DNA of 64,000 nucleotides, from the NCBI GenBank assembly GCA_963832445.1, contig CAWHUM010000005.1:1-64000 (forward strand). Reading direction: 5' to 3'. The translations under genes were made by a program, and so were the position numbers. This DNA comes from AWTP1-13 sp963832445. GTDB taxonomy: Bacteria > Pseudomonadota > Alphaproteobacteria > Rhizobiales > Hyphomicrobiaceae. The notes under the pieces were generated by a model that was given only the letters and a program-made list of their open reading frames with translations, had not been told where the DNA came from and ran no database searches. Position 1 is the stretch's first letter. Each line of letters begins with the position of its first letter. Positions 43,188-51,520 of this stretch are shown here, in pieces.

Positions 43188-45017
43188 ATGGGGGCCGTTC
43201 GCAAGATTCAGCCCTTTAGCGACGCCGAGGACTATCTCGGCGTGGGCGCCTCCGTGCGCGGGCTTGCCTGGCGCGAGCGCCTGGATGCGGGTGCTGCCAA
43301 TGTGGCCGCGGCCATCAGCCAGCGCCACGGCCTGCCCGAACTGCTCGGCCGCGTGCTAGCAGCGCGCGGTGTGGGCCTCGACGACGTCACCGTAGCGCTC
43401 GATCCCTCGGTCAAGGCCCTGATGCCGGATCCGAGCAGCCTGCGCGACATGGATGCAGCCGCGACCCGCCTTGCCGACGCCATCGGCCGGCGCGAGCACG
43501 TGGCCATCTTCGGCGACTACGACGTGGACGGGGCGTGCTCCTCGGCCTTGCTGACGCGCTTCCTGCAAGGGCACGGGCTCGATGCCCGCATCTACATTCC
43601 CGATCGCCTGACGGAAGGCTACGGACCCAACGCCGATGCCATCAAGGCTCTCGTCGACGACGGCGCCAGGCTGATCGTCACGGTCGACTGCGGGACCACC
43701 AGCACCGACGCGCTTGGCGTTGCCGGCACACTTGGCGCCGAGGTGGTCGTTGTCGACCACCACCAGGCTGACGAGCGCCTCCCGCAGGTCGCAGCCCTCG
43801 TCAACCCCAATCGACAGGACGACATTTCAGGTCTCGGCTACCTGTGCGCTGCCGGCGTCGTCTTCATGCTGCTGGTGGCGACCACCCGCGAGCTGCGCCG
43901 GCGCAACTTCTACACCGGTAGCGCGACACCACCCGACCTTCTGGCCCTCCTCGATCTCGTCGCGCTCGCCACCGTATGCGACGTGGTCCCGCTCACCGGC
44001 CTCAACCGCGCCTATGTCACCAAGGGCCTGCAGGCGATGCGCCAGCGCCGCAATGTCGGTCTCAAGGCGCTCAGCGACGCGGCCGCCCTCGCCGTCGCGC
44101 CGACCACCTACCATCTGGGCTTCGTGCTGGGGCCGCGCATCAATGCAGGCGGCCGCATCGGCGATGCAGCGCTCGGTGCACGGCTTCTCTCGATCGACGA
44201 CGAGATGGAGGCGGCGCGCATCGCCGTGCTGCTCGACAAGCTCAACCGCGAGCGCAAGGCCATCGAGATGGCCATGCTCGACGAGGCGATGGCCCACGCC
44301 GATCTTCTGATCGAGGCCGACGCCACCCTGCCCTTGCTGATCGTTGCGTCGGAGGCGTTTCACAAGGGCGTCGTCGGGTTGGTGGCGAGCCGGCTGGTGG
44401 AGCGCTTTCAGCGGCCCGCCTGTGTCATCGCCTGGGAGGGCAGCGAAGGCACGGGCTCGCTCAGATCGATCGCCGGCGTCGACATCGGCGGCGCGGTGCG
44501 CGCCGCGGTGGCGGCGGGACATCTCAAGAAAGGCGGCGGCCACACCATGGCGGCCGGCCTCACCCTCGCCCGCGACCGGCTGGATGCGGCCGGCGCCTTC
44601 CTGGCCAACCGGCTCGACGGCAAGACCGCGGCGGCGCGCCTGCGCATGGCGTTACAGATCGATGGAGCGCTGACGCCTGCCAGCGTCACCGACGAATTCA
44701 TGGCGCTGATCGATCGCGCCGGGCCCTACGGCCAGGGCAACCCTGAGCCGCGCTTCGCCTTTCCCGCGCACCGCATCAAGTTCGCCAAGGTGGTCGGTTC
44801 CCAGCACGTGCGCTGCACATTGGAGGCTGGCGACGGCTCGCGGCTCGACGCGGTGGCCTTCCGCGCCGCGGACCAGCCGCTCGGCGGGGCCCTGCTCGCC
44901 ACCGCCGGCATGCCGATCCACCTCGTCGGCCACCTGCGGCGTGACACCTGGAACGGCCGCGACCGCCGCGAGCTCGTCATCGAGGACGCCGCCGACCCGC
45001 GGCGAAGCGGCGGCTGA
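43188..45017 (+). CDS. recJ: single-stranded-DNA-specific exonuclease RecJ
   Basis: 609 residues. DHH-family metal motifs are in order: VAIFGDYDVDGACSSALLTR, LIVTVDCGTTSTDALGV and VVVDHHQADERLPQVAALVN. DHHA1 has the nucleic-acid loop LKKGGGHTMAAGLTLARDR, and a C-terminal OB part is near GQGNPEPRFAFPAHRIKFAK. It is a 5'-3' single-strand exonuclease in recombination and mismatch repair. It is the last core gene before tRNA-Glu. Confidence 0.96.
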   Translation: MGAVRKIQPFSDAEDYLGVGASVRGLAWRERLDAGAANVAAAISQRHGLPELLGRVLAARGVGLDDVTVALDPSVKALMPDPSSLRDMDAAATRLADAIGRREHVAIFGDYDVDGACSSALLTRFLQGHGLDARIYIPDRLTEGYGPNADAIKALVDDGARLIVTVDCGTTSTDALGVAGTLGAEVVVVDHHQADERLPQVAALVNPNRQDDISGLGYLCAAGVVFMLLVATTRELRRRNFYTGSATPPDLLALLDLVALATVCDVVPLTGLNRAYVTKGLQAMRQRRNVGLKALSDAAALAVAPTTYHLGFVLGPRINAGGRIGDAALGARLLSIDDEMEAARIAVLLDKLNRERKAIEMAMLDEAMAHADLLIEADATLPLLIVASEAFHKGVVGLVASRLVERFQRPACVIAWEGSEGTGSLRSIAGVDIGGAVRAAVAAGHLKKGGGHTMAAGLTLARDRLDAAGAFLANRLDGKTAAARLRMALQIDGALTPASVTDEFMALIDRAGPYGQGNPEPRFAFPAHRIKFAKVVGSQHVRCTLEAGDGSRLDAVAFRAADQPLGGALLATAGMPIHLVGHLRRDTWNGRDRRELVIEDAADPRRSGG

Positions 45018-45147
45018 GCGCTCGATGGCCCGGCGCCGTAAAGCCTGGCAGTTGTGAAGTGCTCACGGTCGAGCGGCGCTTGCTTGCCACGCTCGGGAAA
45101 CCTCACTATATCGGGCCGTCCCTGCCGCAGCGCACCGTAGCGCCGGA

Positions 45148-45222
45148 GCTCCCTTCGTCTATCGGTTAGGACGTCAGATTTTCAATCTGAAAAGACGGGT
45201 TCGACTCCCGTAGGGAGCGCCA
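45148..45222 (+). tRNA. tRNA-Glu (anticodon UUC)
   Basis: 75 bases including encoded CCA. The acceptor GCTCCCT pairs with AGGGAGC. The anticodon stem TCAGA/TCTGA holds the loop TTTTCAA with anticodon TTC. The T stem ACGGG/CCCGT surrounds TTCGACT. All arms are intact. An integrase gene ends 16 bases downstream, so the 3' end of this tRNA is the probable attachment site of the element to the right, regenerated on insertion. Confidence 0.95.
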
Positions 45223-45237
45223 TTTGATTTCAGAAAC

Positions 45238-46473
45238 TTAGCTGGCATCGCCAGTTCCATTCTGACTTCCCACCTGGCGTCCTATTCTGACAACCGCGCC
45301 ACTTTTGTTCCCATCGACATGGGCGCGCCGCTGGCGCGAGGCGGTGATACGCTGCACCTCCGTCTGCTTCAAGTAGACGCGCAGCGCCTGCCCCGTCTTA
45401 TGCCCTGATTTCGCGCGCAACTGCTGTTCGGTTGCGCCGGCGTCTGCCTGTTCGGTTAGGCCGCCATGCCGACACACGTCAAGCGTGACGTGGGCTCCTA
45501 GTCGAGCGTGCTCGCGCGCCTCGCGCACCTTGCGCTGTGCGTACTCGGACGAATAGGGCCGCGCGGGACCGCGCCTGCCGGCCGTGAGCACGATCGGCAG
45601 TCCGAGCCTCGGAAGGCCAGCCAGGTACTCTTCGAGCTCGGGGTAGAACGGACCTTGCTCATCGTGCAGGGGCAGCCGAACCTCTACATCGTTTTTCTTG
45701 TGGCGGATGAGAACGTAGTCAGGCGGACAGTAATCGCTCCATGTGATGGCGCCAGCCAGCACGTTCTCAGGCCGCTGGTGCCATTCGAAGCAGATCAGCG
45801 CTGCGGCACCCAAGTGCGGCTCGCCGATCTCCTTGAGAGCGTGCGCCAGCGCGTAGGCCTCACTCCTGGTGGCTGCTGGCTTCACGGCTCTCTTGCCCAC
45901 CCGCTCCACTTTTGCCCAGGGATTGCCAGCGGGCACGACCGTGTGGTGCTTGCGCTGTACGACATTCCACGCCCGGCGGGCCACATCGATGGTGTAGCCG
46001 GCCACTGTGGCGCGGTCTGCCTTCCGCGGGCCCTGGAGCAGGTTCTCGTAGAACTTGTCAACTGCACGCGGGGTTATCGAACTGAGCGGAAGGTGCGCTG
46101 CGGTGCACCCCATCGTGGTCGGCATGTCCTCGATGGCGCGCATCGCCCGCTCGTATCCGCCTTTCGCGCGCGCGTTGACCTTCTTCTGGAACAGATGGTG
46201 CCGACGGTATTGATCGAAGAGCCAGCCCAGCGTGCCGTACCCGGGCTGCGCTTCATCAACCTTTTCTACGGCGCGGCCATCACGCCAAGCGTCAAAGTGG
46301 GCGTTGAGAACATGCGCGCGTTCGACTGCTTCTGCATAAGTCGATCCCAGAGCTTCTCGTCCGAGGGTAAAACCTGCGGCGACGTCGCGCTTGTGCGGAT
46401 TCCAGTAATACGCCGTCCCGCCCCCTTTGAGGCGCTTCTCGATCATGTAGCGGGGCCAGCCGACGGGCTTCAT
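45238..46473 (-). CDS. int: tyrosine-type site-specific integrase
   Basis: 411 residues starting MKPVGWPRYMIEKRLKGGGT at 46473, overlapping the upstream small gene by ATGA. The core-binding helices are near residues 80-190. The catalytic region has an Arg in CFEWHQRPENVLAGAITW, the box LDVCRHGGLTEQADAGATEQ, GHKTGQALRVYLK with the nucleophilic Tyr in RVYLK, and a following basic tail. The first His of the usual HxxR box is not in its normal place, as in a known subgroup of rhizobial integrases with 'LDxCRHGG'. It sits at the tRNA end and points toward it, as expected of an element integrated in tRNA-Glu. Confidence 0.9.
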   Translation of the reverse strand: MKPVGWPRYMIEKRLKGGGTAYYWNPHKRDVAAGFTLGREALGSTYAEAVERAHVLNAHFDAWRDGRAVEKVDEAQPGYGTLGWLFDQYRRHHLFQKKVNARAKGGYERAMRAIEDMPTTMGCTAAHLPLSSITPRAVDKFYENLLQGPRKADRATVAGYTIDVARRAWNVVQRKHHTVVPAGNPWAKVERVGKRAVKPAATRSEAYALAHALKEIGEPHLGAAALICFEWHQRPENVLAGAITWSDYCPPDYVLIRHKKNDVEVRLPLHDEQGPFYPELEEYLAGLPRLGLPIVLTAGRRGPARPYSSEYAQRKVREAREHARLGAHVTLDVCRHGGLTEQADAGATEQQLRAKSGHKTGQALRVYLKQTEVQRITASRQRRAHVDGNKSGAVVRIGRQVGSQNGTGDAS

Positions 46474-46709
46474 AACACGTCGGCGGCATCCAGGATCGTC
46501 CCGGCCGAGCTGCCGCCCAGCCTTGCGATCCGTTGGTCCAATTCCGTCTTCCGCCACACGTCCCCCCGACCCTGTATGCGGATCGGATGAGGATACACTG
46601 TGCCGACCCGACGACGGAAGGCTCGAATGGAGCGCTCGCCCATGTACGCCGCGGCGTCGTGGGCGGACATGAGTGCTGGCCAGGGTTTGGAAAGTTCAGT
46701 TTCAAGCAT
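46470..46709 (-). CDS. AlpA/excisionase-like small DNA-binding protein
   Basis: 79 residues. MLETELSKPWPALMSAHDAA is followed by AYMGERSIRAFRRRVGTVYP with HPIRIQGRGDVWRKTELDQR, i.e. the short winged helix-turn-helix 'layout plus R-x-x-V-W-R-K' shared by AlpA, Xis and phage excisionases. It is the gene immediately before int, with a four-base ATGA overlap, so the two are made together. It probably directs excision. Confidence 0.75.
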   Translation of the reverse strand: MLETELSKPWPALMSAHDAAAYMGERSIRAFRRRVGTVYPHPIRIQGRGDVWRKTELDQRIARLGGSSAGTILDAADVL

Positions 46710-46949
46710 GCGGGTTCCCTTCCGGAGCCGCGCGTAAGCGCGACAACCGCGAGCAGTTGCTCAACAAAAAGGAACCCCGCACGGCCATTGGACCAGCATG
46801 CAGCCGGCAGCGTTGCAGGGATGCCATCCCCCCACAGGATCTCAGCGAGATCCCCAACCGCGATGGCAAATGGCAATCTACAGCGATGCGCGGCGACAGG
46901 GGAATACGGCGCGTGTTCAAAGCTGGGGACAAGGTCGCCAAGAACGGCA
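46710..46949. other. gap, no gene seen
   Basis: 240 bases between the two AlpA-like genes. Frames present on both strands lack start sites with sensible protein texture. It may hold the promoter of the xis-int pair. Confidence 0.35.
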
Positions 46950-47174
46950 TTACGTTGCGCTCCTAGCGATGAAGGCACGGGTCTTGACCTTCGCTGCCAT
47001 CCACGCTCGCACTTCGCTTTCCAGGAACGCTGTTCGGTTAGGCGATATGAGGACCGGCGCTGGGAATCGGCCGGCCTTGACCTCACGCCAAAGCGTCGCG
47101 GCACTGAACCCCACAATTCGCAAGACTTCAGGTCGCGGCAGGAAGCGATCGGCCGCGACCGGGAGCTCGGTCAT
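46950..47174 (-). CDS. AlpA-family DNA-binding protein
   Basis: 74 residues from ATG 47172-47174, with AGGAGG upstream (a GTG three bases before is also possible). MTELPVAADRFLPRPEVLRI, VGFSAATLWREVKAGRFPAP and ESEVRAWMAAKVKTRAF match AlpA/MerR-like 'helix-turn-helix 17' proteins that act as excisionases or prophage regulators. It is on the same strand as the integrase pair and probably controls the element. Confidence 0.8.
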   Translation of the reverse strand: MTELPVAADRFLPRPEVLRIVGFSAATLWREVKAGRFPAPVLISPNRTAFLESEVRAWMAAKVKTRAFIARSAT

Positions 47175-47276
47175 CACGTTTGCATCCTCCTGCGTGCACA
47201 TGCGTGCTGGGGAGATGCAGTGATATTTCTCGAATGAGGCTGGGGTAGTCGAGCGGCAAAAACGGCAAATGCGGCA

Positions 47277-47945
47277 TCAGCCGGATGAGCCGGGCCAGTG
47301 CCTCTTGCGAAAGGTGCGAAAGGCCTTCTCTTCGGGAATGTGCTCGTCCTTCAAGCCCAAACTCTTCATTCTAGCGGAGAGCCGCTGGCGAAGCTCTACA
47401 GGCCGCAGGAGGCTTAGTTCAGATGGTGAGGCCCCGTCGGCGATTTCCGCGTCATACGCCTTTTTGATCTTGAACTGTTGGGGCGGCAGCTTGGGCTCGG
47501 GTCTCCCGCGTCCACTAAGTGCTCTCTTCAGACCTGCCCGGTGAACCGTGACGTTCTTCCAGAAGCGGCCTTGTCCGTGCGGTGCACTTTCCGGCCTTAG
47601 CCATGTATCGCCGTCCTCTTGGTCAGCCAGGACCAGGTCAGCGGCCTGCTCCGGTGGCAAAGAGCTTCTGGGGTGCACTCTATCGACGGTGCCGTTCGGA
47701 CCGTGCCCGCGACGATCGACGGCTACGCCGCGTGCCTGAACCTTCCCATCGGAGACAAGATCGCGCAGGACACGCCAGGCTTTTCCTGCCGTCTCGACGC
47801 CGGGCCGAGCTTTGGCGTCGCCCCGGGCTCGACGCAGCGCAAAGTCTGAGGCGATCGATCGCGAAGAGGCCCTGTCGAGCTCCACCTCCATCGCGAAGCT
47901 CTCATCGAGGGTCGCGACGTAGGCCGCTGCCGTGGACAAAGGCAT
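47277..47945 (-). CDS. hypothetical element protein
   Basis: The frame is open to 48374, but the upstream part is low-complexity and collides with a better plus-strand gene at 48256, so I take the ATG at 47943-47945 (MPLSTAAAYVATLDESFAME), giving 222 residues. The C-terminal half is basic and helical: FWKNVTVHRAGLKRALSG, FKIKKAYDAEIADGASPSEL and EEKAFRTFRKRHWPGSSG. No domain was recognised. The arrangement after an AlpA gene suggests an element-borne replication or regulatory function, unproven. Confidence 0.45.
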   Translation of the reverse strand: MPLSTAAAYVATLDESFAMEVELDRASSRSIASDFALRRARGDAKARPGVETAGKAWRVLRDLVSDGKVQARGVAVDRRGHGPNGTVDRVHPRSSLPPEQAADLVLADQEDGDTWLRPESAPHGQGRFWKNVTVHRAGLKRALSGRGRPEPKLPPQQFKIKKAYDAEIADGASPSELSLLRPVELRQRLSARMKSLGLKDEHIPEEKAFRTFRKRHWPGSSG

Positions 47946-48255
47946 CCACGCGGGGATTGATGGCGGCTGCGCTGGCAGCTTGGACAACAGTGCGCGTCTC
48001 CGGGCGCCTCCAAGATAAGGAAGCGCGGCAACCTGGTGGAGACCCAGGGGTTCGGGGATCAGCCTAGCCGCGCCTTCCGATACTACGCTTGCGCTGAAAC
48101 TGATGCAGCGGCCCCAGCAGCCTTTTCCCCAGATCGCTCGTTGCGGCAGCAACTGCCGTGGCGAACCCTCTTTCGCTTGCCTGTTGCAAGCCGTCCGTGG
48201 GATTAGATGCAGTGTCAGTGGCGTCCGTGTTGGCTGAAGCTCAGACGGTCGCGGG

Positions 48256-48921
48256 ATGACACTCCACACCCCACCAATCGAAGCAGAGACGGTTTCGGAA
48301 CTGGCGCAGCCGTCACGGCTTGCAAGCCTGTTGCGGCGCGGGCTCGGACTGGTCGGCATCAATGGATCAAACAATGTATTCGAACAGGGGGTTCAACACG
48401 GGGATGCGCACGGCGAGCCACATGGTGAACCACATGGGAGTCATCACGGGGTTCACAAGGGGCTTCCGAATGGGTTCAGCAAGGGAACCATGCATGGGGA
48501 GCGACATGGGGATGCGCACGCAGGCGCGCACCCGAAGCTGGACACAGCGTCTATCGAGCAGGAGCTAGGACTCAAGTTCCACTTGATTGGCGGCTTTGTG
48601 CTTGCGCTGGAGCCGGACCAGGAACCACTACCCTCGCCCGGCGCGCATGCCGAAGCTTTCCTGCGCTGGCTCCAGGAACAGCCATTGTTCCCCGGCAATG
48701 AGGTTTCAGCTCGTCTGCTGCAGCACGAGCTGTATCCGCGTTTTGCGGAATACACGCGATGCACCGTTTATTGCTGGAGCACCATTGCGCGGCGTCTCGC
48801 GCGGCTGCCGGGCGTGGAAAAGCGGCAGGTGGACTGCCGCGGTGGATCAGAGCGACAGGGGTACTCACCTGTTGTGTACAGAATCCCGGCGCGCCAGTTG
48901 AGCGAAACCTCCGCGCAGTAA
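48256..48921 (+). CDS. His-Gly repeat protein with possible C-terminal winged helix
   Basis: 221 residues. After an N-terminal helix (LASLLRRGLGLVGINGSNNV), residues about 45-92 are a His/Gly-rich repeat tract with a spacing of three to four residues (GDAHGEPHGEPHGSHHGVHK, later MHGERHGDAHAGAHP). The C-terminal 120 residues are globular: FLRWLQEQPLFPGNEVSARL, YPRFAEYTRCTVYCWSTIAR, and RQGYSPVVYRIP resembling the winged helix at the end of phage/plasmid primase-helicases. The HG tract could bind metal. No close relative was recognised. Confidence 0.55.
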   Translation: MTLHTPPIEAETVSELAQPSRLASLLRRGLGLVGINGSNNVFEQGVQHGDAHGEPHGEPHGSHHGVHKGLPNGFSKGTMHGERHGDAHAGAHPKLDTASIEQELGLKFHLIGGFVLALEPDQEPLPSPGAHAEAFLRWLQEQPLFPGNEVSARLLQHELYPRFAEYTRCTVYCWSTIARRLARLPGVEKRQVDCRGGSERQGYSPVVYRIPARQLSETSAQ

Positions 48922-48969
48922 CGGTCCGCCCCTGACCCTATCGAGACTGGGCTGCTCACCGCCGCAGCG

Positions 48970-49022
48970 GAAAGGTCTAGTTGTTGGAGACAGGGGGTGT
49001 CGCCTGAACTAGTCCTTTCGTT
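48970..49022. repeat. short palindromic element, copy 1
   Basis: It contains GCCGCAGCGGAAAGGTCTAGT, and its end GAACTAGTCCTTT is a near-perfect reverse complement of AAAGGTCTAGTT, giving an inverted repeat around about 25 bases. A related copy lies at 50022-50087; together they bracket the hypothetical gene at 49115-49792. Confidence 0.55.
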
Positions 49023-49114
49023 GGCGCCCCGGTACGGAAGGGGAACCAAATTGTTTCACGAGAAACACGTTGCGCGTGAAACGTTTCTGGTGAAGCCCGT
49101 ATTGCTATGCAATT

Positions 49115-49792
49115 TCAGGCGGCCTCAGGTGCCGGCCCGCGCGCATAGATCTCCTTCGCCCGCCGAATGACAAGGTCGGCCGCCATCTCAAACAGGTCTT
49201 CGGCATTCTCAGGGTGGCCTGTGCCATGCGCCGCTTCGAAGGCGTGGTCGAGGGCTCCGACAGCGAGGTAGGCGGCGAGCTCGATCCGGGAAGCCAACCG
49301 CATCGGACGCCTGCCTTCGATCGGCGCTATAGCCCTGAGGCAGTCGTGCACCTGGTCCAAATCTTCCTGTTCCATCCCGCTCACGAGAAGCTCAGCTATC
49401 TGCGTGTCCCAGGAAGGCGGCTTGTTCGCTTTGGCATCCTCGATCGCCCGGTACTCGGCGATCGCATCTTTCCATTCCTTGACCCGATCAGCCGGCCAGT
49501 TCTCTGACATCCCTTCGACATAGAGCAAGCCGGTCTTCTTGTAGGCGTAGATCGCCTCGGGAGGGGCGCCTGCCCTTGTCATCGCCTGAATTGTTTCGGC
49601 CTGCATATGTACAGGCGATATTGATCGAGGCTCATCTGGATCCGGGTCAAAGAATACCGGATCACCAGGGCCCGGATCGCGCCCAAATTTCTCGCGGAAC
49701 CGCTTCTGTTGACCGCGCAGTACCTCGACCGCACGATCGGAGAGGTGCAGATGTGTCTTGTCCTTCCGCTTGCGTCGGCGGCTTTTCGGCAT
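49115..49792 (-). CDS. hypothetical protein, 225 residues
   Basis: It starts MPKSRRRKRKDKTHLHLSDR with a strongly basic N-terminus, then RDPGPGDPVFFDPDPDEPRS and helical stretches (PADRVKEWKDAIAEYRAIED, SGMEQEDLDQVHDCLRAIAP, YLAVGALDHAFEAAHGTGHP), ending VIRRAKEIYARGPAPEAA. It reads as a soluble, real protein but no family was recognised. Palindromic elements lie on both sides, so it may be a small cargo module. Confidence 0.6.
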   Translation of the reverse strand: MPKSRRRKRKDKTHLHLSDRAVEVLRGQQKRFREKFGRDPGPGDPVFFDPDPDEPRSISPVHMQAETIQAMTRAGAPPEAIYAYKKTGLLYVEGMSENWPADRVKEWKDAIAEYRAIEDAKANKPPSWDTQIAELLVSGMEQEDLDQVHDCLRAIAPIEGRRPMRLASRIELAAYLAVGALDHAFEAAHGTGHPENAEDLFEMAADLVIRRAKEIYARGPAPEAA

Positions 49793-50497
49793 GTGCAAAG
49801 CATACTCCGCCAGCACGACAGCGCGAAGTACTCAACTGAACGAGCGAGCGCGGAATGTCCGCGATGCGCTAGCTGCAATATGATCAAACCGCTGCGGCGG
49901 GATGCTAAGAAATGGCATGACGGTGGGCCCGAACCTTGCGGTCTAGGGAAGAAGCGTGGCGCTCACCGGACAGCGTCAATTTGGTTGACCGGGGGTGTCA
50001 ACGAAAGTGACGACCGGTCGTGCCGCTGCGGAAAGGTCTAGTGCCACCGAGACGGGAGCGTCGGCGAGACTAGTGGTTCAAAGGGTAAGCGCCTCAAGTG
50101 ACTTGCGGAGGCGTAGGCACCGCCGCGCGCATGTCGATGCTGCTGCCTCAGAAGAGATCGCCCCGATCTCTATTGGCCTCGCGCCAGGCCTTGGTCTTGA
50201 CCTTCACCCAATTGCACCTGCCTGCGCGGTAGGGTTGATCCAGTGCTTCGAGACGATGCCCGGCTTGTTCATAGGTATTTTCCGAATCTAGCTCGCGGCG
50301 CGGGCGGGTGCGCCTATGGCGTCGATCCTCCGGCGCCGTCGCTGCCGGTCGGTCCCTCGGGAGGCGCTGCCCCTACCCCGCAGCGTCGGCGTCCTGATTG
50401 GCCTCGGGGCGGCCAGCCCGTGATCAGCGGCCTCGGGTTGGCTTGCCCCGCCTAACCCGAGGTCCTGAGCTTTGTATCCGGGACATAGGAGGACTAG
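49793..50497. other. gap with one palindromic element, no gene
   Basis: About 700 bases with no frame I can support. It contains the second copy of the CTAGT palindrome (50022-50087). The rest looks like eroded accessory DNA. The last 20 bases hold a ribosome site for the gene at 50498. Confidence 0.4.
50022..50087. repeat. short palindromic element, copy 2
   Basis: It shares GCCGC-GCGGAAAGGTCTAGT with copy 1 at 48970, then a diverged middle containing GAGACGGGAGCGTCGGC, and closes with GACTAGTGGTT. The similarity is about 20 conserved bases plus matching CTAGT/ACTAG ends. Confidence 0.5.
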
Positions 50498-50749
50498 GTG
50501 GCCACTGTTCGCATGGGTGCAGCGTTTGCCTTTTTGGCTGCCTTCGCAAGGCCTGCGTTGCCCAGCGCGCCGATTGCCAATGCGTCGTTCGGACCGGATC
50601 AGATTAAGGTCCTCACTCAAGGGTTCGATGGGCCCGACAAGTTCAGTCGCTTCGATGTGGCTGTTGCAATTGTGCTGGCTGCGATCTTTGCAGCCTGGGT
50701 GTTGGCCTACGCGGTTCTTCTCATCATGTACGGCGAACACGCTGGGTGA
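50498..50749 (+). CDS. small membrane protein
   Basis: 83 residues from GTG 50498, with AGGAGG nine bases before. It has an N-terminal hydrophobic segment (MGAAFAFLAAFARPALPSAP) and a strong C-terminal membrane helix (FDVAVAIVLAAIFAAWVLAY, AVLLIMYGEHAG). The first may be a signal or anchor. No family was recognised. It is surrounded by decayed DNA but has good translation signals. Confidence 0.6.
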   Translation: MATVRMGAAFAFLAAFARPALPSAPIANASFGPDQIKVLTQGFDGPDKFSRFDVAVAIVLAAIFAAWVLAYAVLLIMYGEHAG

Positions 50750-50869
50750 TTAATTTGGCTCTGTTCAGCACTGACGTAGCAGCCTATGCGACGGCGGCCA
50801 TGAGATAGTGCGCCGGCGTCGCGTGCTCGCCGTCGCGATCGATCATGCGGCGCCAGCCGCTGTCGCACG

Positions 50870-50990
50870 TCTGGCGGGGCTATCACATCCAGAATGTCAA
50901 CGCTTACGCCCAGCGGCCTGAAGACCTGGATGGTTCGCTTCCGCGGTGTGGCGACCAAATACCTCGCGGCGGTAACGCCACGTTCGCGCT
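50870..50990 (+). pseudogene. transposase C-terminal fragment, frameshifted
   Basis: Two plus-strand frames joined by an indel near 50925 read HVWRGYHIQNVNAYAQR then LKTWMVRFRGVATKYLA. 'HIQxVNAYxxRLKxWxxRFxGVATKYL' is a typical ending of transposases of several DDE families; I cannot name the family with certainty. The N-terminal part and terminal repeats are gone. Confidence 0.45.
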
Positions 50991-50993
50991 GAT

Positions 50994-51180
50994 ATGGCGA
51001 CGTTTTCGCGCTTTGCCGAGCGCGCGGCGGCCAAAGCCGGCATCACAACGGCGGTGTCGCCGCACTGGGCCATGCACCACGGCTCGCACGCCATCGACCG
51101 CGGGGCCAACTTGCCAGAGGTCCATGCGACGCTCGGCCACCGGAACCTATTGGCTGGGTATGGGTTGCCACTAGGCTCAA
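50994..51180 (+). pseudogene. tyrosine recombinase C-terminal remnant
   Basis: The frame reads RFAERAAAKAGITTAVSPHW, then AMHHGSHAIDRGANLPEVHA and TLGHRNLLAGYG. It matches the C-terminal catalytic part of XerC/D-like recombinases ('VSPHWLRHAHGSHAIDRGAxLPEVQATLGHxxxxTTSxY'). One codon is lost and the catalytic Arg of LRH is gone (AMHH), and the Tyr-containing end has degraded. It is inactive. Confidence 0.6.
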
Positions 51181-51193
51181 CCGGGAGATGCGC

Positions 51194-51520
51194 ATGAAAG
51201 TCCGAGGCATTCGAGCATTTGCTGCCGCCTTGACATTGAGTGTGGCAGCGGCGGCGCTACTGGCACAGGAGAGTACAAAGGCACCTGCCACAGCGCCGGA
51301 GCGGTCGGTCGCCACCCCCGACTCCAACAGCTCGGGGACCAAAGAGACGGGCACGACCGCGGAGACCGGCGGCAGTCGTGGCCAGACCAAGCAGAATGTT
51401 GGTTCTCGCGCGATGACCGCCGAGGATCAGGACCTCGCCGCGGACCAGCCCGAGACGGCAACCGGTCTCGACCTCAAAGGGCGACCGGTCCGCTTCCCCG
51501 CCGCGAAAACGCCGGAATGA
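51194..51520 (+). CDS. exported hypothetical protein, low complexity
   Basis: About 108 residues starting MKVRGIRAFAAALTLSVAAA with GGGAG upstream and a signal peptide ending ALLAQES. The mature part is Thr/Ser/Gly/Glu rich and disordered (SGTKETGTTAETGGSRGQTK), then DLAADQPETATGLDLKGRPV. It is probably periplasmic. No family was recognised. Confidence 0.5.
   Translation: MKVRGIRAFAAALTLSVAAAALLAQESTKAPATAPERSVATPDSNSSGTKETGTTAETGGSRGQTKQNVGSRAMTAEDQDLAADQPETATGLDLKGRPVRFPAAKTPE

Noticed and set aside
47946..48374. N-terminal extension of the minus-strand gene at 47277
   Set aside because: The open frame continues but is low complexity, has no good start and overlaps the better plus-strand gene at 48256.
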